From assembly GCA_032871835.1 (NCBI GenBank), contig CM065300.1, positions 5,351,768 through 5,415,767 on the forward strand: a stretch of 64,000 bases of DNA, given 5' to 3'. The notes under the pieces are model-generated. The model did not search any database, was not told the DNA's origin, and was given only the letters and a program-made list of their open reading frames with translations. This document shows positions 49,735 through 61,600 of the stretch, piece by piece (position 1 is the stretch's first letter; the number at the start of each line of letters is the position of its first letter). Made by a program: the position numbers and the translations under genes. The stretch comes from Dipteronia dyeriana (Eukaryota > Streptophyta > Magnoliopsida > Sapindales > Sapindaceae).

Positions 49735-51160
49735 ATGGGTGCACATGAGGTCTATGCACTAATGGTTAAAGCTCTTGTGGTAGAGGGTGAAGAAACACCA
49801 GCGGTAACTGTTCCTAAGAAAATACAGTCATTGATGGGACAATTTAAAGATATTACTTCAGAAGATTTGCCCAACAACTTACCTCCAGTAAGAGACATTC
49901 AGCACCATATAGACCATATACCTGGGGCGAGTTTGCCTAACCTACCATATTACTGAATGAGTCCAAAGGAGAATGACATTCTGCGGGAGAAAATATAAGA
50001 ATTATTGCAGAAGGGTTTCATACGTGAGAGCATGAGCCCATGCGCAGTTCCCGCGTTGCTGACACCAAAGAAGGATGGGAGTTGGTACATGTGTGTGGAC
50101 AGTCGAGCTATCAACAAAATAACCGTCAAATATCGATTTCCGATTCCCAGCCTAGATGATATGTTTTCAAAGATTGATCTACGTAGTGGGTATCACCAAA
50201 TTTGGGTAAGGCCTGGGGATGAATGGAAGAAGGCGTTCAAGAGCAAGGATGGTTTGTATGAGTGGTTGGTCATGTCGTTCGGTCTATCAAATGCACATAG
50301 TACTTTCATACGGGTGATGAATCATGTATTGAGGCCTTTTGTGGGAAAGTTTGTTGTTGTTTATTTTGACGACATTCTTATCTATAGTAAGACTGAAGAA
50401 GAACATGCGGAGCAGTTGCGAGAGGTGTTAAAGGTTTTACAGGAAAATCAATTGTTTCTTAATCTGAAAAAATGTCGTTTTATGACCAGTAGTTTGTTAT
50501 TTTTGGGTTACGTGGTGAGTTCAGAAGGAATTCATGTGGACGAAGAGAATGTACGAGCAATTCGAGAATGGCCCGTGCCGAAAACCGTGAGTGAAGTTCG
50601 TATCTTTCATGGCTTGGCCACTTTCTAACGCCGATTTATTCAAAATTTCAGTATTGTCATGACACCGATAACATAATTCATGAAGAAGGATCGGTTTCAG
50701 TGGGAAGAGAAAGAAGAGATGAGTTTTGCATTAATCAAGGAGAAATTGTGTATTGCACCAGTAATGGCTCTACCCAGTTTTGAGAAGATTTTTGAAGTGG
50801 AGTGTGACACTGGCAGGATGGGAATTGAAGTTGTGCTGTCCCAAGAAAAGCGACCAGTAGCTTTCTTTAGCGAGAAATTAAGTGATGCCCGTCAGAAGTG
50901 GAGTACTTATGAACAGGAGTTCTACACAGTAGTCCGAGCCTTGAAGCATTAGGAACATTACCTAGTATAGAGGGAGTTTGTATTGTACACCGACCATCAA
51001 GCTTTGAAGTTTATCAACAGTCAGAAGAACTTGAACAACATGCATGTTAGGTGGGCCACTATCCTTTAGAAATTTCCTTTTGTTATCAAGCACAAGTCAG
51101 GGGTTTTGAACCTAGTTGCTGATGCGTTGAGCCGTCGTGCCACCTTGCTCATAACCTTAG
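49735..51160 (+). pseudogene. Retrotransposon reverse transcriptase and RNase H, broken
   Basis: The RT frame 50,005-50,628 has [17 protein letters not shown], the active site YFDDILIYS and FLGYVVS. RNase H follows in 50,680-50,952 ([20 protein letters not shown]) and 51,106 onward (ADALSRR). Stops at 49,954, 50,626 and 50,950 and other lesions interrupt it. Confidence 0.9.
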
Positions 51161-52415
51161 CTTATGAGATTGTGGGGTTTGATTCTTTGAAGGAATTGTA
51201 TGGGGAGGATGGAGATTTCAAGGAAATCTGGTCAAAATGTAGTGAGAAGCAACCTGTAAGTGATTTTTATGAGAACGATGGGTATTTGTTTCATGGAAAT
51301 CGTTTATGTATTCCTAGGACGTCTTTGCGGGAGAAGTTAATTCGTGACTTGCACGGAGGTGGACTGAGTGAACACTTGGGACGAGACAAAACGATGGCTA
51401 GCTTGGAGAAACGGTATTTCTGGCCACAATTGAAACAAGATGTTGGAAATTTTGTGCAGAGATGTTACACTTGTCAGGTGTCTAAAGGTCGGTCTCAAAA
51501 TACTTTTCTTTATATGCTTTTACCTGTTCTTAACAATATCTGAGAGGACTTGTCTATGGATTTTGTATTGGGACTACCCCGTACCTAATGAAGAGTAGAT
51601 TCGGTTTTCGTAGTGGTTGACAGGTTCTTAAAAATGGTTCACTTTATCCCTTACCGGAAGACCTCTGATGCTTCACACATAGACCGACTATTTTTTAGAG
51701 AAGTGGTCCGCAGTCAATTACCTTTGATCGTGACACAAAATTCCTTAGCCACTTTTGGTTGACCTTGTGGAAAATGTTTAGTACGTCTCCGAAACGAAGT
51801 ACTACTGCACACCCACAAACTGATGGACAAACGAAAGTGACAAATAGAAACTTGGGAAATCTGGTCCGTTGCGTTTGTAGAGATAAGCCGAAACAATGGG
51901 ATCATGCATTGCCTCAAGTTGAGTTTGCCTACAATAGTGTTGTACATAGTGCCACCGAAAAATCTCATTTTGCTGTGACATATGTGTCACCTCTGAAGCA
52001 CACTGTGGATTTAATTCATTTACCAAAGGGTCCGGGAGTTAGCGTTGCTATAGAAAACATGGCTACTCAGGCTCAAACGGTGCAAGCAGAGGTGAGACAT
52101 AAGCTGGAAGAAACCAATGCTAAATACAAGGCAGCTGCAGACAAGTATAGGCGTCGGAAGATGTTTGAGGATGGCGACTTAGTAATGGTTTTCTTGCGCA
52201 AAGAAAGGTTCCCAGTTGGGACTTATAACAAACTGAAGCCTAAAAAGTATGGTCCGTATCAGATTTTGAAGAAGATCAATGATAATGCATATGTGATTGA
52301 CCTACCTAAAACCATGGGGATTTCCAATACCATCACTGTTGCTGACTTGTTCCAGTATCATCGGAAGAGCCTCTTTATCCCGAGCTTAACTCGAGGTCGA
52401 GTTCTTTACAAGTAG
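51161..52415 (+). pseudogene. Retrotransposon integrase, broken
   Basis: The HHCC zinc domain ([28 protein letters not shown]) is at about 51,370-51,490. The DDE core is disrupted by stops near 51,541 and 51,586 and by a frameshift and short deletion near 51,710. The core resumes with AHPQTDGQT and [11 protein letters not shown] basic C-terminal domain ([19 protein letters not shown]) ends at 52,415. Confidence 0.88.
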
Positions 52416-52422
52416 AGGGGAC
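52414..52422 (+). other. Polypurine tract AGAGGGGAC
   Basis: Directly abuts the 3' LTR at 52,423 and primes plus-strand synthesis in LTR elements. Confidence 0.8.
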
Positions 52423-52969
52423 TGATATAGAACAAGTAGCTGAGTTCTACATGGTTTTGTGGGACCATCATAAATTCAATAATAAATGACTTTAATTGAA
52501 GGGAATCAACGAGATCTTTTGAAATCAACATCTTTGGTGTTGAAGCACAACCTTTTTCGACCAAATTCCATCATTTATGCCCCGAAATCGCAGTTCTTTC
52601 TTTTTTAGAAATTTCTTTTTTTGGAAATTTCCTTTTTTTAGTCATAAGTTGACTTTGACAAGCCAAAATCGTTTACCGTTAATTCTGACTTGTTTGTAGT
52701 CGTTAGTATATTTTATTTCCGTAACTTTTGTGATTTCACTATTTTTGACAGTTTTTGCTATTTTTGACAGCTTTTAATATGTAATCTCGTTCTTTGTCCA
52801 ATAAGAATTAGGGTTAGGATTTTATTTTAAATAGTCTTGTAAACCGAAAGGCTCGGCAGTTGATTATTGAATAAAATTTCAGAACTTGTTTATTAATTTT
52901 TTGGTGGATTCTAGTTTCAATAGAATTTAGACGTCGGTCTAATTCTTTTTATATGTTTTCACTGCATCA
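52423..52969 (+). repeat. 3' LTR of the gypsy element
   Basis: It begins TGATATAGAACAAG and ends CACTGCATCA. It aligns with the 5' LTR, with frequent transitions and a few small indels. Confidence 0.93.
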
Positions 52970-53406
52970 GATATTGATTGTTCGCGGCCACCCGAACGAA
53001 GAACAGTAAACCATATTCCCTTCGATTCTTTTGGTAGATAACTCTTACGAACTTTTTTTGTAATAAGGTTGAAAAGAACACAAGACTTTTTGTTTTCAAA
53101 GTACAGTAAGTGTTCAGAGTAAATGTATGGGAAAACGGTACTAGAGTATTCTTGTTGGTCCTTGAATATGCCTACGTTTGTGAGCATCAAATACTGAGGT
53201 ATAATTGATCTCGCAACTGATCGCCATGAAATACATACGTTTCCACATCAATGCATTGTGTTAATAACATCGTCGAAATCATGATCTTTCAATTTTTTGA
53301 AGATTATGCGGAGGACAGACCAACCTACACGACTGCACGAAGGAGGAGTTGAATTGATTATATTTCGTTTTGTCGGCAGCTCCTTCTGTGCAGTACTCAT
53401 CATCAT
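52970..53406 (-). pseudogene. F-box/DUF295 pseudogene, 5' part
   Basis: From the ATG cluster at 53,406-53,398, an F-box-like segment (VGWSVLRIIFKKLKDHDFDDV) is followed by an in-frame TGA at 53,250-53,248. It then continues as CGNVCISWRSVARSIIPQYLMLT, typical of the F-box-to-DUF295 junction. Near 53,000 the conserved C-S-S-F-G-W motif is readable only in a shifted frame. The segment ends at the gypsy insertion. At least two stops, one frameshift and the insertion disable the gene. Confidence 0.82.
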
Positions 53407-53515
53407 CAGAGAGGTGTATGGGAAGAAATCTAAGATGGAGATCAATATATAAACTTTACTCGGAGATAAAACTCTGCATAAGAGTTAAGGCAATATATAG
53501 CTGTATAGGATGAAC

Positions 53516-53687
53516 TTGGATCCTCTATTTATCTGATTTTTTTCCTAACCTCATCTAATTTCATGACACATAAGTATTGTAATGAATGTGTGGTTAATAT
53601 ATGATTGGTTTCCACAACCACGTTACAAACAACCAATCACATGTTATAAAAAGTCCAGAAAACATATCAGACTAGTAGAGGATCCAA
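53516..53687. repeat. Short MITE-like inverted repeat
   Basis: TTGGATCCTCTA (53,516-53,527) pairs with TAGAGGATCCAA (53,676-53,687), with weaker pairing inward (ATCTGATTTTTTTCC against GAAAACATATCAGA). A third GGATCC-containing arm lies at about 53,718. No target duplication was found. Confidence 0.55.
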
Positions 53688-55818
53688 ATCCGTACGGAAT
53701 CCGAGTCTGATTGGAATTTGGATCCTTGCTAATCCCCCTTTTGTTTTAATTCTTAAAAAGTTTGTAAACATAGTAATGGAATTTAGTAATTTCCAATGTA
53801 ATTTGATTCTGATTCTGCTCATTCCCGATCAGTAAACGCGCTCTTAGATCAAATGTGAAAATCCAATTTAATAAATTGAAATTGTTGGATTAAATTGGAA
53901 TTAGTCTATTTTTCTTTCCAATTAAGGTTCTACCGAGATCAAGCAACCCTATAGCACAACCCGTAAGAAGTCAGCTCTTAACATTAGGAGAGGTCTCCCC
54001 ACATTTATTACGGTTTTTCATGGGTAATGATGATATATATACAAGGTGTCAATGTTTGAATCTTGATGGGTTAACAAAGATTATAAAGACTCCTGCCACC
54101 GAGTACAATACCCATTTGACTCAATTTGTCGATTTTATAAATCTCAATGGTCTTGACACATTATTTTGAATCCATATATTCGAAAATTGATCTAATTTAT
54201 TATTATTATTATATCTTAATTAGTAAAATTGATCATAAATAGGATACAATTCACTACATATTGACTCACTTCAAATCGCTTGAATTTATATGAAACTCAA
54301 TTCCAATCTGAAGTCAGATTAAGTTGAAATTAGAATAAAATCTTACAATAAGTCATTAACCTACAAATTCCTTTTACATTTTATTGAATAAACCTAATGA
54401 ACCAAATTGATCGATCCAAAAAGTAACAGAAGCTATTTGTGGGTTGCGGCAGCATGTGATGGATGTTTTTGTAATAATTTTCAAATTGTTTGTCTTTTTC
54501 GCTATTAGGACAAGAAGAATATAATATATGTATATATAGTAAGATATGAAAGAAAAAAGGCCGCTATTGAACCAGTAAGTCTTTGCCACGTAAGTGTAGT
54601 GACATGGATGTACAAAACATGTCAAAGTCCAATTATGCCTCGTGCAAATCATGTCACAACACGACAAACAAAAAAACCCATTCGAATATAATATGAATAA
54701 ATAATAATAATAATAATAATAATAATATGCAAATGCAACCCTGGTCGTGATTCCCACGTCAGACCACAATCATCGTCGTAGACAAAATTTGTCATCACAA
54801 ATCACTCTCCAGTCTCACCCAAGAAACTAATTCATGCAAACCCCTTCCAACCACTCAAAATCACCGTAACTTCAAATTATTTATACGTTTAAAGTTTAAA
54901 CTGCTAATTTGAAAGTTGAATTAGAAAGTTTAAGATTCCGTGAGTGTTAAAATACATATATTATGGCATCCATTCACACAATATACTAAAAGTATATAAA
55001 AACTTAACTGGATTAAATGTTAAATACACGTTATGATATCTATTTCTATAGCCGGAAGATATATACACCAAACAAAACTACTCACGTATATATATATCCT
55101 ATCAAAAACACACTGTGTGTTCTAAATTCCGCACCATTATTAATGTGAAAGGGAAGACACACACCATATAAGTTTAGAGAGGAGATGTGCTTTGATCTTC
55201 AATTGATTGAATTTGTGCGTATACACATACACTCTTGCTTATCATTTTGGGTTTCAAGAGGTGAAATTTAGATATATATATATATATATATTGAACAACC
55301 AAAAGAACAATAAGAAGATGGAAATGAAAATAGTGAGTTTGGTATAGAAGTGAACATTAAAGAGAGAAAGGAATTTAAATTAAATTAAATTAAATTAAAT
55401 AAATAAATAAAGGAGAGGGAAACTATGACAAAATTAAAAAGAAAAGAAAAGAGAAAGTTGATATAAACCTTAAATAAACATCGGGCACTTTTTTTTTTTT
55501 TTTTGTGTGGTGATATTCTCCACTAGAGAAATAACCTCAAAAATCTTAGGCGTGACATACCTAAGTGGGGGGCATTATCATTATCACCACTCTCATTTCC
55601 AATTTCTCACCCCCAAACCCAACCCATTTTTCGTCATTTTTTTTATAATATTTCTACACAACTGAAGTCAACCCCACTTTCATCACCATTGTCATCCAAT
55701 CACATTCCTCCACGTAATCATCATCTTCTTGCTCATCACCACCTTCAATATGTTTTTTTTTAAGTTTGCCCTAAACTTTTTGCACTAAAACCCTAAATTT
55801 CTAACTTTTTTTTTCTCT
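53688..55818. other. AT-rich spacer with (TAA)n microsatellite; SAMDC 3' region
   Basis: A (TAA)n run lies at about 54,700-54,727, (TTAAA)n-like text at about 55,378-55,400 and (AT)n at about 55,272-55,290. The segment beside 55,818 is the 3' UTR of the minus-strand SAM decarboxylase gene. No gene was recognised. Confidence 0.5.
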
Positions 55819-56907
55819 TTAAGCCCCCAACTCGAGTTCGACCCCACCACGTGTATCTACCGCCGAGTACTTCCGGCGAGCCGCCGTGAACGTTTGGAAT
55901 ACGACGGTCCCAGCTGACGGAAACTCGTCCATTATACAACTCCGGCATTTCAAACCAAGAGGCTCGATTGCATGAGCGACACGTGTCCATACCTCGTGAC
56001 TGGCACATGTAGTGGACACAGACATGGTTGCCGGCCGGAAGACTTGCACCACCTTCGTCAACATCTGTACAACGTCGTCTTGGTCATCGTAGACTGACCC
56101 AACACACTCGTAGCTTGCATAGCTGTAGCCGTCCTCGGGAGTGACGTGGATGGTGGAGTAACGGTCGCCGTCAATGCCGTTCATGGAGTATCCACATGGG
56201 TCGAAAGCGAAATCGCAAATAATAGCTCCAGGATTTATGTCTCCTATGCAGGTGAGGTCAGTCATTTCTTTTCCGGCGGTGTCGCCGTTCTTGCCGTCGT
56301 TGGGTCGCCGGAAGAATTTGCGTGCTAGAACACGGTCGAGGTCGGTCATGCAAATCTCCATAGTGAATGCAATATCAGGCAAGCTTGGTAGTGATGGTGT
56401 GACTACTTGTGTTTGGTCACATGCAGTGAACACGTGCCAGGCATGTGACGTCATTTTGGAGGGCATGACGGTGGCTTTTCGATAGCAGAGAGTTATTGGA
56501 AGTTTGTCTTCCAAGTAAATGACTTCTTCTTTGAAGCTAGTGTGAGGAAAGGGCTGTGATTTGGGAAAGATAAAGTTACCTCTGGTGTACCTACAAGAGC
56601 AGAGAGTGAGACCAAGATCATGAGCGTAGTTTATCAATGGACGGACAGATTTGAGTAGCTGAGTAGTCCCACAAGTCTTTATGATGATCTTTGTAGGGTA
56701 GACAAAGAGACTTGATTCTGATAAAACATAAGCGTCGAAGTATTGATTCCCAACCGCCGATACCACAGTACATTGTACAGCATCAAGAACTTCTTGAAGT
56801 GAATCGAAATCAAGAAGCCTTAGACCCATGTCATGAATCACAGGATCGTCACCGAAGAAGTGAAGCTCCAGACGCTTCTCAAAACCCTCAAAACCAGATT
56901 CAGCCAT
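55819..56907 (-). CDS. SAMDC: S-adenosylmethionine decarboxylase proenzyme (BUD2/SAMDC4-like)
   Basis: A single exon of 362 aa. The enzyme decarboxylates SAM to supply aminopropyl groups for spermidine, spermine and thermospermine. The start MAESGFEGFEKRLELHFF leads to YVLSESSLFVYP, where autocleavage between Glu64 and Ser65 forms the pyruvoyl cofactor. KTCGTT supplies the catalytic Cys79. The PEST-like TPEDGYSYASYE motif typical of plant enzymes is present, as is the conserved FAFDPCGYSMN. The phrases RYTRGNFIFPKSQPFPHTSFK, SYASYECVG and MDEFPSAGTVV follow the divergent BUD2/SAMDC4 branch as I recall it rather than the SAMDC1-3 branch. A TATA box at 57,048-57,041 and a leader with no ATG indicate that the conserved upstream ORFs of SAMDC1-3 mRNAs are absent here. 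Confidence 0.95.
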   Translation of the reverse strand: MAESGFEGFEKRLELHFFGDDPVIHDMGLRLLDFDSLQEVLDAVQCTVVSAVGNQYFDAYVLSESSLFVYPTKIIIKTCGTTQLLKSVRPLINYAHDLGLTLCSCRYTRGNFIFPKSQPFPHTSFKEEVIYLEDKLPITLCYRKATVMPSKMTSHAWHVFTACDQTQVVTPSLPSLPDIAFTMEICMTDLDRVLARKFFRRPNDGKNGDTAGKEMTDLTCIGDINPGAIICDFAFDPCGYSMNGIDGDRYSTIHVTPEDGYSYASYECVGSVYDDQDDVVQMLTKVVQVFRPATMSVSTTCASHEVWTRVAHAIEPLGLKCRSCIMDEFPSAGTVVFQTFTAARRKYSAVDTRGGVELELGA

Positions 56908-57040
56908 TGAAATTATAAAAATATATAATACTAGTGTATCTATGTGTATGTAACTTAGTTAAAGAGGAGATTGAATTGAAGAGAGTATGTTTGGTGGGTG
57001 AGAAAGTGGAAGTGGGAGAGAGAGAGAGGTGGGTAAATGG

Positions 57041-57048
57041 TATTTATA
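57041..57048 (-). promoter_or_regulatory. TATA box of the SAM decarboxylase gene
   Basis: TATAAATA on the minus strand lies about 135 bp above the start codon. A CT-rich leader follows. The spacing suits a leader of about 100 bp. Confidence 0.6.
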
Positions 57049-58922
57049 AGTGGGGTGGTGAGAGAGAGCATGCGGGTGAGGCAACCAAGAATCATGATTG
57101 CAGGCATAATGAAGTGAATATAGATGATATATGATGATGATGATGATATATGATATGTTACACTACTTACACAAAAAATTTCCATTTTTTTTTTTGTTTT
57201 TGTTTTTGTTTTATTGTTTTGGTTTTTGTGTGTTGTTGTGAGATCTTCTTGATCTGTCATCAGTAGATGAGATGATCATATATCAGACAGGAACAGCAAA
57301 CGGATTTTATGCACGCGCGTGCTTGAATTCATATTGTCTGTGTCTTGCTGATCACTGGTGAGTTAGAGGGTCTGTCCAAATTTTTTTGAGATCTCTCTCT
57401 GCAACTACCTACAAATCTACAATTTCAATCACCATTAATCTTCTTATTCCTCATGAGTACTAATGAAACCAGTTTTGACAAAATGAGTATGTACCAGACA
57501 CCAGTACAACCATATTTTTTTTATATATAAATTGAAATACAAGAACTAGGCTTCAATAGGAAGTAAAACAGTTAGTTGAACAGAAATAAATTGCCATTTT
57601 TTAATTTGCTTTTACTATTGATGAATCCACAAAAGTTGATTAATTAGCCAACAAATTGTGTATTAGAGGGGGATATCAAATCATTGAAACTTTAGTTACT
57701 AGTCCTTTTTGTTTGCTCTGAATTTTTTGAATAGTAAAAAGAATAATTAACACCACAAATTAAGATCAATAATTATGAAAAAAAACAAACAAATTCCCAT
57801 CAAATGGGTCAGTTCAAAATAATTTGGACCAGTCAGTCAAACAACATTTCCCCATTGAAAGTGAAAAAAGAAAGAAGGAAAAGAAAATCAACACTATATA
57901 TATTGTCCAAGTCATTTCGCATGACAGTTAAATTAAACACCAACATAATTATAGAGTTAAAGACTAAAATGTGTCTCAATGCAGGACATCAATCATCTGT
58001 TTCCTTATGATCGGAAGTGACTGATCGATGAACTTGATCGATTTTCTGTTTAATTAGTAGATGTTCTCAAAGTTTCTATACAAAATCAAAAACAGAAGAC
58101 AAAACTGATCATGATAATAAGTTTTTAAGGTTTTGAATCTTTTGATACATCAAACATTTTTTTTTTCAGTGAAAAGAATAGTTGGAGGACTATATATATA
58201 TATATAGCATGATAATGATCATTGGTAAACAACTTGGGTTAATAGGGACGTATTTGTCCACAGCAGAAGAGGCAACAGGTGTGTTAATTAACAAATGCTA
58301 GACGTGCCCAAATACCATCAATATATATTAAATACTGAAAAAAAAATAAAAAAAAATAATTATGCAGAGAACACAACACAAACACAAATTTACAAAACAC
58401 AAAAAACAGAAGAAAAAAAAAGGAGAATCAGGCGTGGCAGAAAAATAATGAGAATAAACTTGAATTAGGGAGGCCACGTACATAAAATCAAAAGCATTTT
58501 CAAATCATTTCTATTCTCCATGCAATTTCATGTAGAAGAGGCATTATCATCACCTCTTTTTCTTTGCAATGAACAAGCCACACCTCTCTTAATTAACCGT
58601 ATATATCCCCTAATCCAAATTAAGTCAAGATAATTAATAGCATTAAATTAACCTTTTGAGTTTGAAAAGTTCATGCTATAATCACCATTTCATGTCAAGA
58701 ATTTATTTGTAAAAATATATACATACTAAAATTATCAGATACAAATATTTTATATATTCTCATGCAAGATCTCAATTTGCACCGGTGAAAAATGAAAAAG
58801 AAAAACATACATTTTACATTGATTCCAATTGAGATCTCACACTAGATGATCAGTTCTCTATATACATATGTACCACCCTTTTAGTCTTTATGCTTTTCCT
58901 ACAATACTAATTAATACAGTAA

Positions 58923-59043
58923 TACATACATTACATTGCCCCACTTTGCATTTCTCTCTCTCTCTATATATATATATATATTCCTTTTTTGTATTCATGC
59001 ATATCCTATAATACTACTACATACATTACATTGCCCCACTTTG
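58923..59043. repeat. 95-bp tandem duplication
   Basis: TACATACATTACATTGCCCC and the following CACTTTG occur at 58,923 and 59,018. The sequence upstream of each (CCTAYAATACTA) also matches, which indicates a local duplication. Confidence 0.75.
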
Positions 59044-61430
59044 ATTTTTTGTTGTTTAATTTAATTTGGACAAAGGTTGGTATTTCAAATCTAGGCCTGC
59101 AAGATTTGGATAAGCCAATTCAAAAAAAAAAAAAAAACATGAATGAACCTACCCATGAATATATATATATATATGAAGAGTATGTAATTAGTGCCTGGTT
59201 GGCTGTTGGTGGTAGTAGTTTCCTAATTGATTTGAACTACCTATATATATGATTTCTATCATCACGTTTTCCACTATTTATGGTTTCGATTTAAGACTTT
59301 ATAACCAAGATTATACTAATAATTCAACATGATTGTGATCTCCAAGGGAACTTCCTCTTCTAAATAAATAAATAAACATTTTTGCAGAGGATTTTAATAC
59401 AAATACAGTATAAAAATATCACACTTGGAGAGACATATTGATTGAAAATGGTGAGTTTAGATATAAAAAAGATGGGAGTTTAATTTGAAGGGCATGGAAA
59501 TGATTCAAAGCTTATATTGTATGTGTCATGAATAATATTATTATGGGTGGCTGGCAGCCACCATTATCATGACCACAATCCCACCTCTTTGTAATGCACG
59601 CGCATGCAACACCAGAATCCACCACCATCTACCACCATCCACCACCAGCAGTCCACCACCCAACTCGTGAAAAATACTACTCTAAACATGAAATATCCAA
59701 TCCAAAAAAACCCAATTCACAAGTCTGCAAATACCTTTATGTGATATCTTTCTCTTGTCAAATAATGGTCAACAACTCCCAACTATAATATATACCATAT
59801 GTTGAACCAAATCTTACTTAAAACGTCTCAACTCATCCAAAACTCTTAAACAAAATCACCCACCTTTTTCATGAAAAGATGTATTCCCCAAATCTTCTCT
59901 CTTTTCTTTTTTCAAGATATAATTGTTATTTTGAAAATTTAGTATTTTGATGGGACAAAGAAAGGGATCTTTTCAAGAATATTAATCTTTCTTATAGGCC
60001 CCAATTTAGTCACCACTCACCGGTCACCACCTTGCCTCTCTTTTTTCCTCTTTTAAAAATACTCTAAAATTTAATAGCTTTTTTTAAACAGTAAATTTTA
60101 AGATTATCATCGATTTAATAACTTAAATTTCAATACAATCTAAAATATGGATATTATAAAAATAGCCTTAAAACACACTTATAAATATTAGTCTCGTGTT
60201 TTTTTTCGATATTTCTTTTATAATTTTTGAAACTTATTAAGTATATTTACAATTTCGAAATGTATTATATGAAAATGAAAAATTTCATTTTTTTTGTTCA
60301 CCATAAAAATAGTAAAACTGTAGCAAAAGAAAAAGATGGGGACATTTTTATCTATTAGTACTATTTAAATTTAACTTATTAATTATTGTTACTCTTAAAA
60401 GTCAATATTAAAAGAGTGTTATTTCTTTCTATTTTGACTTGTATAAATACATTTGTTATGTTCTATTTAGATATAATAATACTACACTGCGATCTGAATA
60501 TTTATTTCCATAATTAGAGAAAAATCTCCACACATTTATTACAGTTTTAGTGTTTTATGGGCCATGACTACCTTTCTAACCCTAACTAGCAATAGCATGA
60601 CCAACATTTTCTCTCTTCTCTTCGATCTCCACACCCAAATCATGGAAGGCAAAACTTATAATAAGCCACCATGAAAGGACCCACAAATCAGTTGAATGTG
60701 CCCCCGACAAGACAAGCACACCGTGGGTGGGGTCCATGCAAAGACACATCAATATCTAAGGGTCATTGTGCCCTAGCTTGACGGCAGATAAAAGGTCCAG
60801 ATCAGAGAGTTTATCAAGTTGATGATCAGGTAGGTCTAAGAAGTGTTGTGTGTGCGTTGGAACATGGAGGTCCTACAAGCTGCTTCGTTGGTCGACATTT
60901 CTATTTGGTGGGCACGAGAGAACAAGCTAAGTGGCCTTTAAGCCGCCAATATATGCAAATGCAATATTGCATATTTGCACGCGCACATTTTTTTTTTTGC
61001 ACACAACACATTTATCATGTATCTTCCTATATATAAATTCCTAGCTTGCCGATCCAAAACGGATGCTCAATCTGGTTTTTTTTCCTTTTCTTTTCTTCTC
61101 ACCACTAATGAATAAGAGTAGAGACCATCCCTTATCTTGCTTGCTGAGTGCTACTGTACCATGCGCAAATACACACACACACATATATATATATATATTT
61201 CAAAATTAAAAAAAATCTACAAGGCCCACCACTCTTTACTATATATCTTTGGTTTGCTGTGCTTGGAATTTGGAAAGTACTTTTCAGATTTCTAAAAGCA
61301 GTTCTAATTAGTGAAAATTCTTTTACAATATTGCTTTAGTTTTCATGAGATATCATTTTCGATCTCTATAACACTATAGAGAGATAGAGACTTTACTTTG
61401 ATTTATGGGAGTTTCTGTTGCTTATAAAGA

Positions 61431-61600
61431 TTGAATAATGTTGTAATATATCTAGATGTCAAGTCTTATCCCTTGGTATTTGACTTTCTCATATATATCT
61501 ATATATTTTTAAAAAATTGAATAATGTTGTAATATATCTAGATGTCAAGTCTTATTCCTTGGTATTTGACTTTTTCATATATATATATATTCAAAAACAA
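61431..61600. repeat. 86-bp tandem duplication
   Basis: TTGAATAATGTTGTAATATA begins both copies (61,431 and 61,517). The copies differ by very few substitutions over the following 60 bases, so the event is recent. Confidence 0.88.

Larger units (their letters stand above)
47410..52969 (+). mobile_element. Ty3/gypsy LTR retrotransposon, decayed
   Basis: The 5,560-bp element has two LTRs (47,410-47,964 and 52,423-52,969), a primer-binding site complementary to initiator tRNA-Met and a polypurine tract. The gag, protease, reverse transcriptase, RNase H and integrase order is that of Ty3/gypsy. Flanks GATAC (47,405-47,409) and GATAT (52,970-52,974) are a 5-bp target duplication with one change. 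Many stop codons, frameshifts and a small integrase deletion make it non-autonomous. It sits antisense inside the F-box/DUF295 pseudogene. No chromodomain was recognised. Confidence 0.95.

Noticed and set aside
56146..56485. Plus-strand frames over the SAM decarboxylase gene
   Set aside because: Antisense shadows of a well-conserved single-exon gene.
60848..61036. 62-codon plus-strand frame
   Set aside because: It ends in low-complexity sequence and shows no family; kept only as part of the less AT-rich island.
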